Shown here piece after piece: positions 63,301 to 64,000 of a stretch of DNA of 64,000 bases (the first letter of the stretch is position 1; every line of letters begins with the position of its first letter). The position numbers and the translations under genes are program-made. Origin of the DNA: Alteromonadaceae bacterium XY-R5 (GTDB taxonomy: Bacteria; Pseudomonadota; Gammaproteobacteria; Enterobacterales; Alteromonadaceae); contig LXWE01000002.1 in assembly GCA_001660395.1 (NCBI GenBank), positions 558,001-622,000 of the forward strand. The letters are read 5' to 3'. The notes under the pieces are model-generated. The model did no database searches. It saw only the letters and a list, made by a program, of their open reading frames with translations, and was not told where the DNA came from.

Positions 63301-64000
63301 CAGCTTTGATATTGAATATTCGTTAGATAACAGTACCTGGCAGGCACTGACAGATAGCAGCGACAGCAGTGATGACTTCACCAGTAGCGGCAGTTCTAGC
63401 GCGCTGGAAACCTTTAGTTTCAGCCGACCTGTGCACGCCCGTTATGTGCGTATTATCGCCCATGGTAATGATGGCGACGACGATCCTGATGTATTCGCCA
63501 TTAGCGAAGTGACGGTGAATGTGCAGGACGATCCAGGTTTGGTTAGTCACATGGCGCTGGATGATGGCAGTGGCGTTAGCCCTACCGATGCGGCTGGCAT
63601 TTATACGCCACAACTCGTGAACAGCTTACGCGCCAACGGCCTGGTGCTGGATGGCGATGACGATTATGTCAGCCTGGGCGACATTGATGCCAATGACGAT
63701 GGTCAAATCACGGTTGCGCTGTGGACCAAATTCAGCGATCAGGCATCGACGGCCTTCTTGCTGCGTAAACACAGTTGGGGCACCTCGAATCCCTATTATA
63801 TTCAGGTCACCAGTGGCGGCGTGCTGAGCGCACGGGTTAACGGTAGCGGTGTCTCGGTGAGTGGGCTGAATGACAATGCCTGGCACCATGTGGCCATGGT
63901 ATTAGATGGCAGCAGTTTAACCTTGTATGCCGATGGCGCAGCCGTAGACACCACCACAGTGACGCCGGTAAGTAACGACACCGCCGTGACGTTGGGCGGT
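60398..64000 (+). CDS. Very large secreted beta-helix protein with F5/8-C and LamG domains (3' end beyond window)
   Basis: The frame runs 1201 codons from ATG 60398 (GAGGA upstream) to the right edge. A signal peptide ends near LLAWA (residue 19). Residues about 160-640 form a right-handed beta-helix of pectate-lyase-superfamily type: entry motif FNVADYGAIADDD, FPAGRFLVNED, then IGFEDLAIVGNA, SWVKNVTFTSMSEGVQAI and GGWIHGHWGGDLGVTPNH. The last segment resembles DUF4955 proteins. A beta-sandwich follows (about 750-860), then an F5/8-type C domain (about 914-1043, with VDDNVDTYWQVDTDGDWLSL and ARYVRIIAHG) and a LamG domain (from about 1050, LVLDGDDDYVSLGDID, AWHHVAMVLDG) cut by the edge. It probably binds and cleaves a cell-wall or algal polymer; the cleavage reaction is unassigned. 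Confidence 0.8.
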   Translation, partial: MSFKRIAFLLVCLPLLAWAHQNKQQNSGQPQSINQRVSAWFASFLHANRHADGGLEHKRQLWSDGLPANAGRKQIQLNRTEVQAYSPIEGNSEYWNWYQDSRASGSDLRDSQDTHSDEQVLPNYSYAGYDFANSAIPTDTDGTGYGDDVPEYDSQLSNYRVFNVADYGAIADDDISDKQAIKDTIAAAEDYVQDDSMGAIIYFPAGRFLVNEDSDMLFTDENGNQVTIGECDDQGVPCIGTTSDPGDDTLRANAMLQQPFYITKGNIIVRGSGSGDGGTELYMANHFVTSYANIMYNTPHLFMVGQIPDEYWLSSGSSDESSAYMALQEVKSQPSGTGLGAVITRITSSAKRDTTLTVTVEDVSALSVGQWVRLHSIDTRSEKISEALGPYEPEPWFSKTGIPWWKDLNRGLEQKQMNQIVAINPGTKSVTFAAPLNGDIEASTDSDNFGWVLETLESTQHIGFEDLAIVGNAPTPFVHHKNYVYDSGWSGIYLYKTVDSWVKNVTFTSMSEGVQAILSAAMTLQDITFNGNAGHLSVAIENSSSVLGLNITETTSTWHTAGFSSYSSGNVLLNATYPADTSPNLHATFPRSNLFDRAKGGWIHGHWGGDLGVTPNHMKFLTWWNPVNTSDAEDDWEFMQTDSKYGRVIMPYVIGMTGNVHTFASQYQYYAAQVDTHYTKTNATSGDGKDYIVDFTEDNSNCYETASDDTDDVCDLPSSVDDATTQITYTPVGTDADFPALTNPYADALPDDQVQAYVESAGTIVTPYSLYEAQLKYRKGVLPDWLVTATGKVRYVKFSVENNQDDSDTASSGTLTVKDEQGTVILSQTIEITSYPTDITLDLGDYYNLGSLVWTPDSDSDSLLGDYSFYLNKADLGDDDWGDASASGTFGSSYHSQIISLSDTDSTALSALASAEDDETTASAAVDDNVDTYWQVDTDGDWLSLDLQDELWLDGMQIAFYLGDSQVYSFDIEYSLDNSTWQALTDSSDSSDDFTSSGSSSALETFSFSRPVHARYVRIIAHGNDGDDDPDVFAISEVTVNVQDDPGLVSHMALDDGSGVSPTDAAGIYTPQLVNSLRANGLVLDGDDDYVSLGDIDANDDGQITVALWTKFSDQASTAFLLRKHSWGTSNPYYIQVTSGGVLSARVNGSGVSVSGLNDNAWHHVAMVLDGSSLTLYADGAAVDTTTVTPVSNDTAVTLGG

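Noticed and set aside
1-64000. tRNA, rRNA, integrase or transposase genes
   Set aside because: I looked for tRNA-like arms, IS termini and recombinase motifs and saw none convincing; a covariance-model scan was not possible here.

Overview
The window looks like chromosome from a marine, polysaccharide-degrading gammaproteobacterium of the Alteromonadaceae (Alteromonas or Paraglaciecola type). This is inferred from gene content: two large TonB-dependent receptors (TBDRs), a tesA/ABC/FtsX-permease locus, a PhoP/PhoQ-like pair and a long carbohydrate-utilisation locus whose uptake receptor is of the Alteromonas glycan type. No rRNA, tRNA, CRISPR array, transposase or prophage gene was recognised.

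Layout. 1-3738 (minus, cut by the left edge) encodes a membrane-anchored multi-PAS protein that ends in a very long, internally repeated coiled coil. 4317-9143 is a TBDR followed by a secreted S9 prolyl-oligopeptidase-type peptidase. 9174-12021 (minus) holds an acyl-CoA synthetase, an SDR oxidoreductase and a 57-residue protein. 12106-16014 is the divergent tesA / ABC exporter locus. 16142-21777 is a run of mostly unknown genes (small membrane protein, secreted propeller-like protein, cupin, PepSY-TM protein). 21912-27257 is a TetR-controlled tripartite DHA2 drug-efflux operon with a UspA protein behind it. 27508-36343 is mixed housekeeping and unknown genes, including a cytoplasmic GH43, a PPOX protein, a TIGR01777 epimerase, an AI-2E-type permease and the PhoP/PhoQ-like pair with a PepSY protein.

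The most coherent part is 36425-64000, with an outlier at 28784. It combines a non-phosphorylative sugar-acid pathway (XylB-like sugar 1-dehydrogenase, SMP-30 lactonase, IlvD/Edd L-arabonate dehydratase, AraD1/GguC-type FAH enzyme, 2-oxoglutarate-semialdehyde dehydrogenase, mutarotase), a YtfQRT-YjfF-like furanose ABC importer and three GH43 enzymes. Two tandem RpiR regulators separate this block from a second one: a PL8-type polysaccharide lyase, a CBM9-like protein, a glycan TBDR and a very large beta-helix / F5/8-C / LamG protein cut by the right edge. The simplest reading is a system for an L-arabinose-decorated, uronate-containing glycan: lyases cut the backbone, the TBDR imports fragments, GH43 enzymes release arabinose, the ABC system brings it into the cytoplasm, and oxidation ends at 2-oxoglutarate.

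Regulation visible in the sequence. 15-bp sites of the form TGTA-N7-TACA, often imperfect, recur upstream of the GH43, AraD1, dehydratase, RpiR, PL8 and TBDR genes, matching the half-site style of RpiR/HexR proteins. GC-rich hairpins sit at several gene boundaries inside the 12-kb dehydratase-to-GH43 operon and may tune expression of individual genes.
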